A stretch of 49,850 bases of DNA, taken from contig JAGWPU010000045.1 in NCBI GenBank assembly GCA_028870355.1, positions 1 through 49,850 on the forward strand. The letters run 5' to 3'. Made by a program: the position numbers and the translations under genes. Under the pieces are notes generated by a model. It was given only the letters and a program-made list of their open reading frames with translations, had not been told where the DNA came from and ran no database searches. Shown in pieces: positions 1-8,961 of this stretch. Numbering within the stretch: the first letter of the stretch is position 1; every line of letters begins with the position of its first letter. The DNA is from Gammaproteobacteria bacterium (GTDB lineage: Bacteria; Pseudomonadota; Gammaproteobacteria; Steroidobacterales; Steroidobacteraceae).

Positions 1-602
1 GGCATCTTCAGCAGCGGCATGCCGGGCGCGCGCATGTTCAGGATCGTCACGATCACGTTGATCGCGCCGAGGATCGAGGAGATCCCCATCAGGTGGATCG
101 AGAAGATCAGCATCGGGAAGCTGTCGCCGAACTGCAGCGCGAGCGGCGGATACATCGTCCAGCCACCGGCCGGCGCGCCGCCCGGCACCAGCAGCGTGGA
201 CAGCAGCAGCGTGAACGCGAACGGCAGCAGCCAGAAGCTGAAATTGTTGAGCCGCGGCAGCGCCATGTCCGGAGCGCCGATCTGCAGCGGGATCATCCAG
301 TTCGCGAGGCCGACGAACGACGGCATCACCGCGCCGAAGATCATCACCAGCGCGTGCATCGTCATCATCTGGTTGTAGAACGCGGGGTCGACCAGCTGCA
401 TCCCGGGTTCGAACAGCTCGGCGCGAATCACCATCGCCATTGCGCCGCCGACGAAGAACATGATCAGGCTGAACGTCAGGTACATCGTGCCGATGTCCTT
501 GTGGTTCGTCGCGAACAGCCAGCGCTTGATGCCGGTGTCCGGGCCGTCGTGGGCGGCATGCGTGTCGTGCGCGTCGTGAGCGGTCTCGATTGCGTGGGCC
601 AT
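1..602 (-). CDS. ctaD: cytochrome c oxidase subunit I (partial, C-terminus outside window)
   Basis: Catalytic subunit of the aa3-type terminal oxidase in the inner membrane; it passes electrons from the CuA site of subunit II to oxygen while pumping protons. Only the first ~200 codons are present; the gene runs off the left edge. Translation from the ATG at 602 begins with a His/Asp-rich stretch, then the family-typical [13 protein letters not shown] segment, a first membrane helix, and [14 protein letters not shown], which carries a conserved helix-II histidine of the low-spin haem. It lies 38 bases downstream of ctaC on the same strand and is probably co-transcribed with it. The family assignment is secure. 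Confidence 0.96.
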   Translation of the reverse strand, partial: MAHAIETAHDAHDTHAAHDGPDTGIKRWLFATNHKDIGTMYLTFSLIMFFVGGAMAMVIRAELFEPGMQLVDPAFYNQMMTMHALVMIFGAVMPSFVGLANWMIPLQIGAPDMALPRLNNFSFWLLPFAFTLLLSTLLVPGGAPAGGWTMYPPLALQFGDSFPMLIFSIHLMGISSILGAINVIVTILNMRAPGMPLLKM

Positions 603-640
603 GGTGCGAGGACTCTCTGAGGAAGGGATGAGTAGTCGTT

Positions 641-1627
641 TCAATCCAGAATCTGGGCCGTGAGCGGGCGCCGGGACAGCGCCGCGCCCGGCCCGACGGG
701 CGCCCGGGCGACCGGGGCTTCGTTCGGCGCGGTCGTGGCCGGTACGGGGACCGCCGAGGCCTGCTTCAGCGCGGCCTTCTGCGCGGCGACCCACTTCGCG
801 AAGTCGGCCGGCGTCTTCACGTCGACGACGATCGGCATGAAGCCGTGATCACGCCCGCAGAGCGCCGCGCACTGTCCGCGGTACACGCCCTCGTGGCCCG
901 GCAGCACCTTGACCCAGAGCTCGTTGACGAACCCGGGGATCGCCGAACGCTTCACGCCGAACGCGGGCACCCACCAGGCGTGGATCACGTCGGCCGAGGT
1001 GATCAGCAGGCGTACCTTGACGCCGCTCGGGATCACGAGCGGGTGGTCCACCGACAAGAGGTAGTGCGGAACGGTCCGCGGATCGATGCCCGAGTCGAGT
1101 TGTCTCGCGAAGTTCGAGCTCTGCGACAGCGTCGAGAAGAAGCTGATCCCCGACGCCTGGCCGAGATAGGTGTACTGCCATTTCCATTGATAGCCGGTCA
1201 CCCGGATCGTGAGGCCGGCATCGCTCGTGTCGTCGATCTTGAGCATCGTCCGGGTCGCCGGGATCGCCATCGCGACCAGGATCACCACCGGGATGATCGT
1301 CCAGGTCACTTCGGCGGCGGTGCTGTGCGTCATCGTCGTGTCCGCGACCGCACCTTTCGAATGGCGGAACCGGACCAGCGCGGCGATCATCACGCCGAAC
1401 ACCGCGACCGCGATCGCGACGCAGACCCAGAGCACCTCCATGTGGATGCGATAGATGTCGTGGCTCAGCACCGTGACACCGACCGGCATGTTCATCGCGG
1501 GAAAAGCCTGCGCGCCGGTCGAGCCGGCGATCAGCGAGGCGGCGAACAGGCCGAGGGCCCTGCGCAGGACCGCCCCCCGCGGGCGGGCCGGGCGTATGTG
1601 GTTCACGGTCAACCGGTTCAGATTCAT
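641..1627 (-). CDS. ctaC: cytochrome c oxidase subunit II
   Basis: Carries the binuclear CuA centre that accepts electrons from cytochrome c and hands them to subunit I. The 328 residues show a signal-like N-terminus (about 22-42), two membrane helices (about 65-85 and 107-127), the aromatic patch YQWKWQY (146-152), and CuA ligands His216, Cys253, Cys257, His261 and Met264. The residue between the cysteines, normally Glu and also a Mg/Mn-site ligand in the family, is Ala255 here (read directly from gcg). The CuA contact at this place is a backbone carbonyl, so CuA can still form. The start ATG overlaps the stop of the upstream DUF2244 gene as ATGA. Confidence 0.96.
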   Translation of the reverse strand: MNLNRLTVNHIRPARPRGAVLRRALGLFAASLIAGSTGAQAFPAMNMPVGVTVLSHDIYRIHMEVLWVCVAIAVAVFGVMIAALVRFRHSKGAVADTTMTHSTAAEVTWTIIPVVILVAMAIPATRTMLKIDDTSDAGLTIRVTGYQWKWQYTYLGQASGISFFSTLSQSSNFARQLDSGIDPRTVPHYLLSVDHPLVIPSGVKVRLLITSADVIHAWWVPAFGVKRSAIPGFVNELWVKVLPGHEGVYRGQCAALCGRDHGFMPIVVDVKTPADFAKWVAAQKAALKQASAVPVPATTAPNEAPVARAPVGPGAALSRRPLTAQILD

Positions 1628-2124
1628 CTCGACGGATCCCCCACGGTACTATTCATTTCCAGCGGCGGCGACTCATTCATCCCACCGACCACGGTTCGCA
1701 ATCGCGCGGCGAGCCGCCGCCTTTCCTCTTCCGTGAGGAAACTGCCGATCTCCATCGCGCGGCCCCCGCTCTCGATCGTCAGCCGGCTGTGGCCCTGGGC
1801 GGATCGCCCGCCCCGGAGCCGGACCCGCGCCCAGTGACGCACGAACACCTCGTGCGTCTCGCCGCGGCGCGAGCGCGCGACCAGACTCACCTGCGATTCC
1901 GTGACCCGAACCGTCTCCGACTGGAAACGCCGGCCCATCGATACCCGCAGCGCGATCCCCAGCGCGACCATCTCAAGCGCCCAGTACACGAGCACGGGCC
2001 AGCAGCCTCGCCAGGCCCACACCAGCGACAGCGGCAGCGACGCCAAGCCGATCGACGCCATGCATCGCCTCGCACCCGCCGGGCTCAGCGAACAGTTCGG
2101 CGCTATGTCGATGCGCAGTTCCAT
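1624..2124 (-). CDS. DUF2244-type small membrane protein
   Basis: A 166-residue protein with the N-terminal NCSLSPAGARR segment and two closely spaced membrane helices (about residues 23-60), followed by a soluble beta-rich part with an Arg-rich stretch. This matches my recollection of the DUF2244 family, which often sits beside cytochrome oxidase genes. Its stop overlaps the ctaC start (ATGA), so it appears translationally coupled to oxidase subunit II. A role in oxidase assembly or stability is only an inference from position; the family has no established biochemical function that I know of. Confidence 0.8.
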   Translation of the reverse strand: MELRIDIAPNCSLSPAGARRCMASIGLASLPLSLVWAWRGCWPVLVYWALEMVALGIALRVSMGRRFQSETVRVTESQVSLVARSRRGETHEVFVRHWARVRLRGGRSAQGHSRLTIESGGRAMEIGSFLTEEERRRLAARLRTVVGGMNESPPLEMNSTVGDPSR

Positions 2125-2159
2125 CCCGCTCCGCGCTTTGCGCTGTCCGAGGGCGCGTT

Positions 2160-2189
2160 ATCTTAGGAGCAAATGCAAATCAAGGGCAA
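2160..2189 (-). promoter_or_regulatory. candidate sigma70 promoter for the DUF2244-ctaC-ctaD operon
   Basis: On the minus strand, TTGCCC (2184-2189) and TAAGAT (2160-2165) are separated by 18 bases, in the 65-base gap between the bioD stop and the DUF2244 start. Each hexamer matches 4 of 6 consensus positions. It would let the oxidase genes be expressed separately from the biotin genes. Seen by eye only. Confidence 0.35.
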
Positions 2190-2906
2190 CTACACGCGCG
2201 ATCGGCGGCGGCGGTCGAGCCCCGGCGGCAGGAGCAGTCGCCGGGAGAGGCCGGCGGTGATCGCGTGCCAGTCGGCGGTCGGTGCGTACGGTAGCAGGCC
2301 CAGGCAGGGTGCCGGCAAGCGCGCGCGCAGCGTCGCGAGGTTCTCCCGACGCCGTTCGAATCCCGGATCGATCGCATTGCCGACCCAGCCGGCGATCCGC
2401 AAGCCGCGCCGCTCGACCGATTCGGCGGTGAGCAGCGCGTGGTTCAGGCACCCGAGCCGCAGTCCGACCACGATCACGACGTCGAGCGCCCAGGCGGCGG
2501 CGAGGTCGGCGAAGCCGCGTGCGGCATCGAGCGGCGCGAGCCATCCGCCGGCACCCTCGACGACCACGACGTCGCTGCGCGCGCTCAGGCGGCGGTAGGC
2601 GGCCCCGAGCCGCGCGAAATCGATGTCGGTGCCCGCTTCCGCGGCGGCGATGTGGGGTGCGATCGGCGGTTCGAACGCGAACGGGTTGATCTCGGTGTAG
2701 GCCGCGCGAACGGTCATCGCCCGGCGCAGCTCGAGCGCGTCGTCGTTGCGCAGTCCCCACCGCCCCCGCACGCTCCCGGAGGCGACCGGCTTCATCGCCG
2801 CGACGCGCAGGCCGCGGCTGCCGTACGCACGACACAATCCGGCCGCGACGCGGGTCTTGCCGACGCCGGTATCGGTCCCGGTCACGAACAGCGCGAGTGC
2901 GCTCAT
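2190..2906 (-). CDS. bioD: ATP-dependent dethiobiotin synthetase
   Basis: Closes the ureido ring of dethiobiotin from 7,8-diaminopelargonate, CO2 and ATP, the penultimate step of biotin synthesis in the cytoplasm. The 238-residue protein has the P-loop GTDTGVGKT at residues 10-18, the MKPVASG segment around 38-44, and the EGAGGWLAPL motif around 115-125. Length is normal for the family. Its ATG overlaps the bioC stop (ATGA), placing it last in a bioB-bioC-bioD cluster. Confidence 0.95.
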   Translation of the reverse strand: MSALALFVTGTDTGVGKTRVAAGLCRAYGSRGLRVAAMKPVASGSVRGRWGLRNDDALELRRAMTVRAAYTEINPFAFEPPIAPHIAAAEAGTDIDFARLGAAYRRLSARSDVVVVEGAGGWLAPLDAARGFADLAAAWALDVVIVVGLRLGCLNHALLTAESVERRGLRIAGWVGNAIDPGFERRRENLATLRARLPAPCLGLLPYAPTADWHAITAGLSRRLLLPPGLDRRRRSRV

Positions 2907-3805
2907 CGCGGCCGCCGCTCGCGCAGACCGCGCCGGAGCGTCTCGAACGGGATCACCGCGCCCTCCGCCCGGCGCGCGGCCGGCGTCGCGCCCGCCCAGG
3001 CGTGCGCGAACACGATCTCACAGCTCGCGGGCAGACGGCCGTCGCGACGTTCGCGTTCGTACGCCTCGCGCACCGCGCGCGCCTTGGCCTTGCCGGTGAG
3101 GCCGCGCGCCCGCGCCGCGAGCACGTTGCCGCTCCCGCTCGCGCGCAGATCGGCGACCAGGTCCGCGAATTCGGCGTACTGCAGGGTACGGCGCTCGACG
3201 TCGAGGACCGGCTGGACGAACCCGGCGCGCACCAGCGCGTCGCCGAGATCGTGCATGTCGACGAACGGGCTCACGTGCGGCGCGGCGTCCACCTGCGCCC
3301 ACGCGCCGCGCAGCTCCCGCAGGGTGTCGGGACCCAGGGTCGTCACGCTCAGCAGCCCGCGCGGCGCGAGGACCCGGCGCGCCTCGGCGAGCGCGCGATC
3401 GGGATCGCACCAGGGCAATGCCAGGTTGCTGAAGAGCAGGTCGACGCTCGCGTCCGCGAACGGCAGTTGCTCGAGGTCGCCGCAGACCCGGTCGAATTCG
3501 CCCGCGCGGCGCCACCAGGCGCGCCGTCCGGACGCCCGCAGCATCGCGACCGAGACGTCCAGCGCGACCACGCGCGCGCGCGGATACCGGCGCTTGAGCG
3601 CTCCGCTCGACCGCCCGGTGCCCGCACCGGCATCGACGACGAGCCGCGGCTCGATCGCGACGTAATCCAGCCGGCCGAGCAGTTCCTCGCGCGTCTGCGC
3701 CTGGACGATCGCCGCCGAGTCGTAGGTGCTCGCGGCGCGCTCGAAGCGGCGGCGGACCGCGGCGCGGTCGCAGCGATCGGCGGCGGGCTCGACGCCGTTC
3801 GGCAT
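2903..3805 (-). CDS. bioC: malonyl-ACP O-methyltransferase
   Basis: Methylates the free carboxyl of malonyl-ACP with S-adenosylmethionine so that fatty-acid enzymes can build the pimeloyl chain of biotin. I chose the ATG at 3805 (300 residues, MPNGVEPAADR...) because the family's N-terminal helix RRRFERAASTYD follows at once and a longer reading runs into bioB. The SAM-binding motif VVDAGAGTGR is at about residues 56-65, followed by a D at the second strand (ALDVS) and LFSNLALPWCDP, typical of BioC. It starts 17 bases after the bioB stop and overlaps bioD by 4 bases. No good Shine-Dalgarno sequence is visible; a run of nine C lies just upstream on this strand. Confidence 0.92.
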   Translation of the reverse strand: MPNGVEPAADRCDRAAVRRRFERAASTYDSAAIVQAQTREELLGRLDYVAIEPRLVVDAGAGTGRSSGALKRRYPRARVVALDVSVAMLRASGRRAWWRRAGEFDRVCGDLEQLPFADASVDLLFSNLALPWCDPDRALAEARRVLAPRGLLSVTTLGPDTLRELRGAWAQVDAAPHVSPFVDMHDLGDALVRAGFVQPVLDVERRTLQYAEFADLVADLRASGSGNVLAARARGLTGKAKARAVREAYERERRDGRLPASCEIVFAHAWAGATPAARRAEGAVIPFETLRRGLRERRPR

Positions 3806-3822
3806 CCGGGGGGGGATCCGCG

Positions 3823-4821
3823 TCAGCCGGTCGCAGCGACCGGTGCTTCCCCGGGCCCGGTCTCGGCGACGAGGTTCAGCCGCTCGAACAGGCGCGCGTC
3901 GTGCTCGCAGTCCGGGTTGCCGGTCGTCAGCAGCTTCTCGCCGTAGAAGATCGAGTTCGCGCCCGCGAGGAAGCACAGCGCCTGCAACTCGTCGTTCATC
4001 TCCGCGCGGCCGGCGGACAGGCGGACGTGCGCCCGCGGCATCAGGATTCGAGCGACCGCGATCGTCCGTACGAAATCGAACGAGTCGATCGGCGCCGAGT
4101 CGGCGAGCGGTGTCCCCGGGACGCGCACCAGACGGTTGATCGGCACGCTCTCCGGGTGCGTCGGCAGGGTCGCGAGCGTGTGCAGCATCGCGACCCGATC
4201 CTCCGGCGCTTCGCCCATGCCGACGATCCCGCCGCAGCACACCTGCATGCCGGCCTCGCGCACGGCGTGCAGCGTGTCGAGCCGATCCTGGAAGGAGCGC
4301 GTGCCGATCACCTTCGGATAGTAGGCCGGCGACGTATCGATGTTGTGATTGTAGAAGTCGAGCCCCGCGTCCTTGAGCTCGTGCGCCTGGGCGGCGGTGA
4401 GCATCCCGAGCGTCGCGCAGGTCTCGAGTCCGAGATCCTTGACCGCGCGGATCATCGCGATCACCTTGCGCAGGTCCTTCGGCTTCGGCGACCGGTACGC
4501 GGCGCCCATGCAGAAGCGCGTCGCGCCGCTCGCCTTCGCGAGCCGCGCGCGCTCGGCGACCGCCTCGACCTCCAGCAGTTCCGCCGGCTCGAGCCCGGTG
4601 TCATGGCGCACGCTCTGCGGGCAGTAGCCGCAGTCCTCGGGGCAGGCGCCGGTCTTCACGCTGAGCAGCGTGCTCACCTGGATCGCATTCGGCCGATGGA
4701 AGCGCCGGTGGACGCGCTGCGCCTCGAAGATCAGGTCCATGAAAGGCCGGGCGAACTGCGCCCGCACCTCGCCGAGCGTCCAGTCGCTGCGCACCCTCGC
4801 CGTTTCGCCCCGTTCCGCCAT
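3823..4821 (-). CDS. bioB: biotin synthase
   Basis: Radical SAM enzyme that inserts sulfur into dethiobiotin to make biotin. The 332 residues include the radical-SAM cluster motif with Cys60, Cys64 and Cys67 ([13 protein letters not shown]) and the downstream [12 protein letters not shown] and RVPGTPL segments typical of BioB. It is the first gene of a bioB-bioC-bioD cluster. bioA, bioF and bioH, often adjacent in relatives, are not here. Confidence 0.97.
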   Translation of the reverse strand: MAERGETARVRSDWTLGEVRAQFARPFMDLIFEAQRVHRRFHRPNAIQVSTLLSVKTGACPEDCGYCPQSVRHDTGLEPAELLEVEAVAERARLAKASGATRFCMGAAYRSPKPKDLRKVIAMIRAVKDLGLETCATLGMLTAAQAHELKDAGLDFYNHNIDTSPAYYPKVIGTRSFQDRLDTLHAVREAGMQVCCGGIVGMGEAPEDRVAMLHTLATLPTHPESVPINRLVRVPGTPLADSAPIDSFDFVRTIAVARILMPRAHVRLSAGRAEMNDELQALCFLAGANSIFYGEKLLTTGNPDCEHDARLFERLNLVAETGPGEAPVAATG

Positions 4822-4872
4822 TGCGAACTCCCCCCGCCGGGGATCGCGTTCCCGGCCCTTGCCGCGGCGGCC

Positions 4873-4901
4873 AGTATTCGGCCGCGGGTTTCGTTAGTCA
4901 A
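4873..4901 (-). promoter_or_regulatory. candidate sigma70 promoter for bioBCD
   Basis: On the minus strand, TTGACT (4896-4901) and AATACT (4873-4878) are spaced by exactly 17 bases, 9 of 12 consensus matches, about 50 bases upstream of the bioB start and downstream of the ubiA stop. I looked for a BirA-type palindrome (TTGTAAAC...GTTTACAA) here and did not see one. Confidence 0.5.
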
Positions 4902-4943
4902 CCGACGGCCGGCGTACCGGTTGACGAGGGCGGGCGACCGGCC

Positions 4944-5912
4944 CTAGCGGAACTGGTAATCCAGCAGGATCCCGACGAACACGGCCAGCCCGACGTAGTG
5001 GTTGTTCAGGAACGCGCGAAAGCAGGCATCCCGGTCGCGCCGCCGGATCAGCCAAAGCTGGCGCACGAACAGCGCCGCGGCGACGACGAGCCCGGCCGCG
5101 TACCAGGCCCCGAGGTGCGCACGGCGGCCGACGAGCGCCAGCGCGAGCAGCGTCATCGCCTGCAGCACCGCGATGATGTGCCGGTCGGAATCGCCGAACA
5201 GGATCGCGGTCGAGCGCACGCCGATCTTCAGGTCGTCGTCGCGGTCGACCATCGCGTAGATCGTGTCGTACACCGTGACCCAGAGCAGGTTCGCGAGGAA
5301 CAGCAGCCAGGCGACGCGCGGAACGCGGCCGAGCTCGGCGGCGAAGGCCATCGGTATCCCCCAGCCGAACGACAGCCCGAGATAGAGCTGCGGGATCGAC
5401 AGGAAACGCTTGATGAACGGGTAGGAGACCGCGAGGAACGCGCCCGCCAGCGCGAGCAGCAACGCCAGGCGATCGAGGCGCAGCGCGAGCGTGAGCGCCG
5501 CGAGCGACAGGATCGCGAACAACACGAGCGCCTCGGTCGTCGAGACCCGGCCGGCGGCGAGCGGGCGGTCGCGGGTGCGTGCGACGTGCGGGTCGAACGC
5601 GCGGTCCGCGTAGTCGTTGATCACGCAGCCCGCCGAGCGCATCAACAGCACGCCGAGGACGAAGATCGTGAAGATCTCGGCGCGGGGCCTGCCGTTCGCC
5701 GAGATCCACACCGCCCACAAGGTGGGCCAGAGCAGCAGGTACGCCCCGATCGGCCGGTCGAGCCGCATCAAACGGCCGTATTCGCCGAGCGTCGCGCCGA
5801 TCCGGGGCAGGCTGCGGGTGACGAACGGATGGCACCGCGCGCGGTACAGCAGCCGACGCGCGTGCGCGCGCAGCGCCTGCGCGAGATCGTCGCCGGTCCG
5901 CGGCAACCGCAT
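4944..5912 (-). CDS. ubiA: 4-hydroxybenzoate polyprenyltransferase
   Basis: Integral membrane prenyltransferase that attaches the polyprenyl tail to 4-hydroxybenzoate in ubiquinone synthesis. The ATG at 5912 (322 residues) has GGAGG about seven bases upstream and falls just after the ubiC stop. The first Asp-rich motif reads NDYADRAFDPHVARTRDRPLAAG and the second DTIYAMVDRDDDLKIGVRSTA, both binding the Mg-diphosphate of the prenyl donor; several hydrophobic helices lie between. It follows ubiC directly, so the product of chorismate lyase is used by the next gene. Confidence 0.95.
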   Translation of the reverse strand: MRLPRTGDDLAQALRAHARRLLYRARCHPFVTRSLPRIGATLGEYGRLMRLDRPIGAYLLLWPTLWAVWISANGRPRAEIFTIFVLGVLLMRSAGCVINDYADRAFDPHVARTRDRPLAAGRVSTTEALVLFAILSLAALTLALRLDRLALLLALAGAFLAVSYPFIKRFLSIPQLYLGLSFGWGIPMAFAAELGRVPRVAWLLFLANLLWVTVYDTIYAMVDRDDDLKIGVRSTAILFGDSDRHIIAVLQAMTLLALALVGRRAHLGAWYAAGLVVAAALFVRQLWLIRRRDRDACFRAFLNNHYVGLAVFVGILLDYQFR

Positions 5913-5926
5913 TGCGTCCGCCTCCG

Positions 5927-6481
5927 CTAGCCGCCGCCGGCCGCGGGCAGGAAGATCTCCTGGAGCGCGAGCGGCGCACCGCGCAGCCGCAGCCGCGTGC
6001 GCCGGGCCCACAGGCCGTCCGGCGCGCGCTCGCCGAACACCGCGCGCGCGAGCGGCGCATCGGCCGCGAGCCGTGCGTACTCGTACGGGTCGCGCGTGAC
6101 CCCCGAGATCTGCGCGAGCAGCTCGGGGAGCGAGGACTCGCCGAGCTCCGCGACCCAGGGATGGGCCGTCAGCGTCGAGTCCGGCAGCACCGCGCGGCAC
6201 AGCACCCAGTCGCGGCCGTCGACCCGGAGCCGTTCCTCGCGAACCAGCCCGGCATGGTCGCTCGATCCGAGGAACGCGCGCTCCTCGGCGCTCAGGAGGC
6301 CGGTCCAGGGGTCGCCCGCCCGGCATTCGAAGCGTTCGCGGAATTTCTCGCGCAGGCGCTGCGTCAGCAAGCCCTGCCCGATCAGCCACGGACGCAGCAC
6401 CGCGTCGACCTCGCGGTCGCCGAGGCGCTCCGCGGGCACCCACTCGAGCGGCTCGGGTCGGGTTCGGCTCACGTTCAGCAT
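5927..6481 (-). CDS. ubiC: chorismate lyase
   Basis: Removes pyruvate from chorismate to give 4-hydroxybenzoate, the ring precursor of ubiquinone. The 184 residues show the family features: WLIGQGLLTQRL near the N-terminus, VLCRAVLPDSTL with the conserved arginine in mid-protein, LGRLLF-like SSLPELL, and the C-terminal QEIFLPA with the catalytic-site glutamate. Length is near that of the E. coli enzyme. It sits 13 bases after recG and 14 bases before ubiA. Confidence 0.9.
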   Translation of the reverse strand: MLNVSRTRPEPLEWVPAERLGDREVDAVLRPWLIGQGLLTQRLREKFRERFECRAGDPWTGLLSAEERAFLGSSDHAGLVREERLRVDGRDWVLCRAVLPDSTLTAHPWVAELGESSLPELLAQISGVTRDPYEYARLAADAPLARAVFGERAPDGLWARRTRLRLRGAPLALQEIFLPAAGGG

Positions 6482-6494
6482 CGGCGCATTCTAC

Positions 6495-8582
6495 CTAGCC
6501 GACGCGGCCGTAGCGCTCCGCGCCGCCGATCCAGCGTGCGAGCAGTGGCTCGATCCGCTCCGGCCAGCGATCGAGCAAGCGCTCCGCGGCGACCTGCACC
6601 CGCGGCAGCAGATCGGCGTCGCGCGCGAGGTCCGCGACCCGCAGCTGTGCGAGGCCGGTCTGGCGCGTGCCGAGCAGTTCGCCCGGCCCGCGCAGCGCGA
6701 GATCGCGTCGCGCGACCTCGAAGCCGTCGTTGGTGGTGCGCAGCACCGCGAGGCGCTCCCGCGCGAGCGGCGCGAGCGGTCCCCGGTACAGCAGCACGCA
6801 ACTGCTCGCGTGCGCCCCGCGCCCCACCCGGCCGCGCAGCTGATGGAGCTGCGCGAGCCCCATCCGCTCGGCGTTCTCGATCACCATCAAGGTCGCGTTC
6901 GGCACGTCGACGCCCACCTCGATCACGGTCGTCGCGACCAGCAGCTGGATCTCGCCGTGCTGGAACCGGCGCATCGTCTGCTCCTTCGCGGTTCCCGCCA
7001 TGCGCCCGTGTATCAGGCCGACGCGGATCTCGGGCAAGGCGGCCGCGAGCGCGGCGGCCGTCTCCTCGGCCGCCTGGAACGGCATCTCCTCGGATTCGTC
7101 GATCAGCGGACACACCCAGTAGGCCTGTCGTCCGCCGCGGCAGGCTTCCCGGATCCGCAGGACCACCTGGTCGCGGCGCGAATCGGCGAGCACGACGGTG
7201 CGCACGGCGGTGCGTCCCGGCGGCAGCTCGTCGATCACCGAGACGTCGAGATCGGCGTAGGCGGTCATCGCGAGCGTGCGCGGGATCGGCGTCGCCGTCA
7301 TGATCAGCTGATGCGGTCGCCGGTCGCCCGCCGCGCCTTTCTCCCGCAGCGAGAGTCGCTGATGCACGCCGAAGCGGTGTTGCTCGTCGACGATCGCGAC
7401 CGCGAGCGCGGCGAACTCGACACCCTCCTGGAACAGTGCGTGGGTTCCGATCGCGATCCGCGCGTCGCCGCCGCGCACCGCGGCGAGAGTCTCGCGTCGC
7501 GCGCGCGCGCTCGGGCGACCGGCGAGCAGCGCGACCGGCGCGCCGAGCGGCTCGAACCATCGGCGGAAATTGCGGGCGTGCTGATCGGCGAGCAATTCCG
7601 TCGGCGCCATCAGCGCGATCTGCGCCCCCGCCTCGATCGCGCGACACGCGGCGAGCGCCGCGACCAGCGTCTTGCCGCAGCCGACGTCGCCCTGCACGAG
7701 GCGCAGCATCGGCACCGGTCGCGCGAGGTCCGCCTCGATCTCGCCGAGCGCACGGTCCTGCGCGGCGGTGAGGCGGAACGGGAGCGACGCGAGCAGCCGC
7801 TGCTTCAGGTCGTCGCGGACCGGCAGCGTCCAGCCCGCCTCGCGCTGGATGCGCCGGCGCAATCGCTTCAGCGACAGGTGGTGAGCGAGCAGCTCCTCGA
7901 ACGCGAGCCGGCGCTGGGCCGGATGGCGCCGCGCGATCAGCGCATCGATCGGCGCGTCCGGCGGCGGCCGGTGCACGTAGCGCAGGGCCTCGGCGAGGCT
8001 CGGCATCGTCTCGGCGGCGAGCAGCGCCGGCGGCAGCAGATCCTCCACTTCCAGTGCCGGCACCCGATCGAGCGCGGCGCCGACGAGCTGGCGCAACCGC
8101 CCCTGCGTGAGCCCCTCGGTCGCCGGGTAGACGGGGGTCAGGTGATCCGTCACGGGCGCGGCGGCGCCGTCGATCCGCCGGTACTCCGGGTGCACGATCT
8201 CGAGCCCCGTGGGACCGCGGCGCACCTCGCCGAAACAGCGCAGGCGCGAGCCGCGCGCGAGGCTGCGTTGCTGCTCCGCGCTGAAGTGGAAGAATCGCAG
8301 CGTCAGGAACCCGGTGCCGTCCTCGATCCGGCACAACAGCTGCCGACGCCCGCGGAACGCGATCTCGGTCAGGCGGATCTCGCCCTCGACCGCGGCGCGC
8401 TGGCCCGGGTGCAGCACACCGAGTGGCACGATCCGCGTGCGGTCCTCATAGCGCAGTGGCAGCAGGAACAGCAGATCCGCGATCGACTCCACGCCGAGCG
8501 CGCGCAGCCGCTCGGCGACGGCTCCGCCGACGCCGCGCAGCACGGTGACCGGCGTCGGCGAGATCACAGTGCGACGATGCAC
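6495..8582 (-). CDS. recG: ATP-dependent DNA helicase RecG
   Basis: Branched-DNA translocase that regresses stalled replication forks and processes recombination intermediates. The 695 residues contain the N-terminal wedge/OB region (about 60-135), Walker A GDVGCGKT (298-305; most relatives have Ser where Cys301 is), the DEQH box (399-402), MTATPIPRTLAM, and the C-terminal helicase motif QLRGRVGRG. The listed ATG overlaps ridA by 19 bases. A GTG at 8567 would give a 4-base GTGA overlap with the ridA stop and loses only five residues, so it is an equally good start. Confidence 0.95.
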   Translation of the reverse strand: MHRRTVISPTPVTVLRGVGGAVAERLRALGVESIADLLFLLPLRYEDRTRIVPLGVLHPGQRAAVEGEIRLTEIAFRGRRQLLCRIEDGTGFLTLRFFHFSAEQQRSLARGSRLRCFGEVRRGPTGLEIVHPEYRRIDGAAAPVTDHLTPVYPATEGLTQGRLRQLVGAALDRVPALEVEDLLPPALLAAETMPSLAEALRYVHRPPPDAPIDALIARRHPAQRRLAFEELLAHHLSLKRLRRRIQREAGWTLPVRDDLKQRLLASLPFRLTAAQDRALGEIEADLARPVPMLRLVQGDVGCGKTLVAALAACRAIEAGAQIALMAPTELLADQHARNFRRWFEPLGAPVALLAGRPSARARRETLAAVRGGDARIAIGTHALFQEGVEFAALAVAIVDEQHRFGVHQRLSLREKGAAGDRRPHQLIMTATPIPRTLAMTAYADLDVSVIDELPPGRTAVRTVVLADSRRDQVVLRIREACRGGRQAYWVCPLIDESEEMPFQAAEETAAALAAALPEIRVGLIHGRMAGTAKEQTMRRFQHGEIQLLVATTVIEVGVDVPNATLMVIENAERMGLAQLHQLRGRVGRGAHASSCVLLYRGPLAPLARERLAVLRTTNDGFEVARRDLALRGPGELLGTRQTGLAQLRVADLARDADLLPRVQVAAERLLDRWPERIEPLLARWIGGAERYGRVG

Positions 8583-8944
8583 TCCGCTTCGATCAGCGCG
8601 CTGCGCGGCAGCGCGGCCACGCCGACCGCGGCGCGCGCCGGATACGGCTCGAGAAAGTACTCGGCCATGATCCGGTTCACGAGCGCGAAGTTCCCGAGGT
8701 CGGTCAGGTAGAGGTTGACCTTGACGACGTCGTCGAGGCTCGCGCCGGCGGCCGTGACGATCGCCTTGAGGTTCTCGAACACCCGCCGCGTCTCGGCTTC
8801 GATGCCCCCGGCGACCATGGTCATCGTCGCCGGATCCAGCCCGATCTGCCCGGACACCCAGATCGTGTCGCCCACCCGCGTCGCCTGCGAATAGGTGCCG
8901 ATCGCGGACGGTGCGTCGGATGTCGAGATGATTCGCTTCGTCAT
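8564..8944 (-). CDS. ridA: RidA family reactive-intermediate deaminase
   Basis: Small YjgF/YER057c/UK114 protein, typically hydrolysing reactive enamine/imine intermediates such as 2-aminoacrylate. The 126 residues from the ATG at 8944 carry the family motifs IGTYSQA, VSGQIGLDP, NLKAIVTAAGASLDDVVKVNLYL and the C-terminal RAAVGVAALPRSALIEAECIVA, in which the conserved arginine and glutamate bind substrate. It lies 17 bases after spoT and overlaps recG, an arrangement common in gammaproteobacteria. Confidence 0.95.
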   Translation of the reverse strand: MTKRIISTSDAPSAIGTYSQATRVGDTIWVSGQIGLDPATMTMVAGGIEAETRRVFENLKAIVTAAGASLDDVVKVNLYLTDLGNFALVNRIMAEYFLEPYPARAAVGVAALPRSALIEAECIVAL

Positions 8945-8961
8945 GTTGACCCCTTGGGATT

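Noticed and set aside
4822-4943. BirA or BioR operator upstream of bioB
   Set aside because: Only a short GGTT...AACC is visible; neither known operator consensus is present.
5997-8711. 904-codon plus-strand open frame opposite recG and ubiC
   Set aside because: It is antisense to clearly conserved recG and ubiC and its translation is Arg/Ala/Glu low-complexity typical of GC-rich shadow frames.
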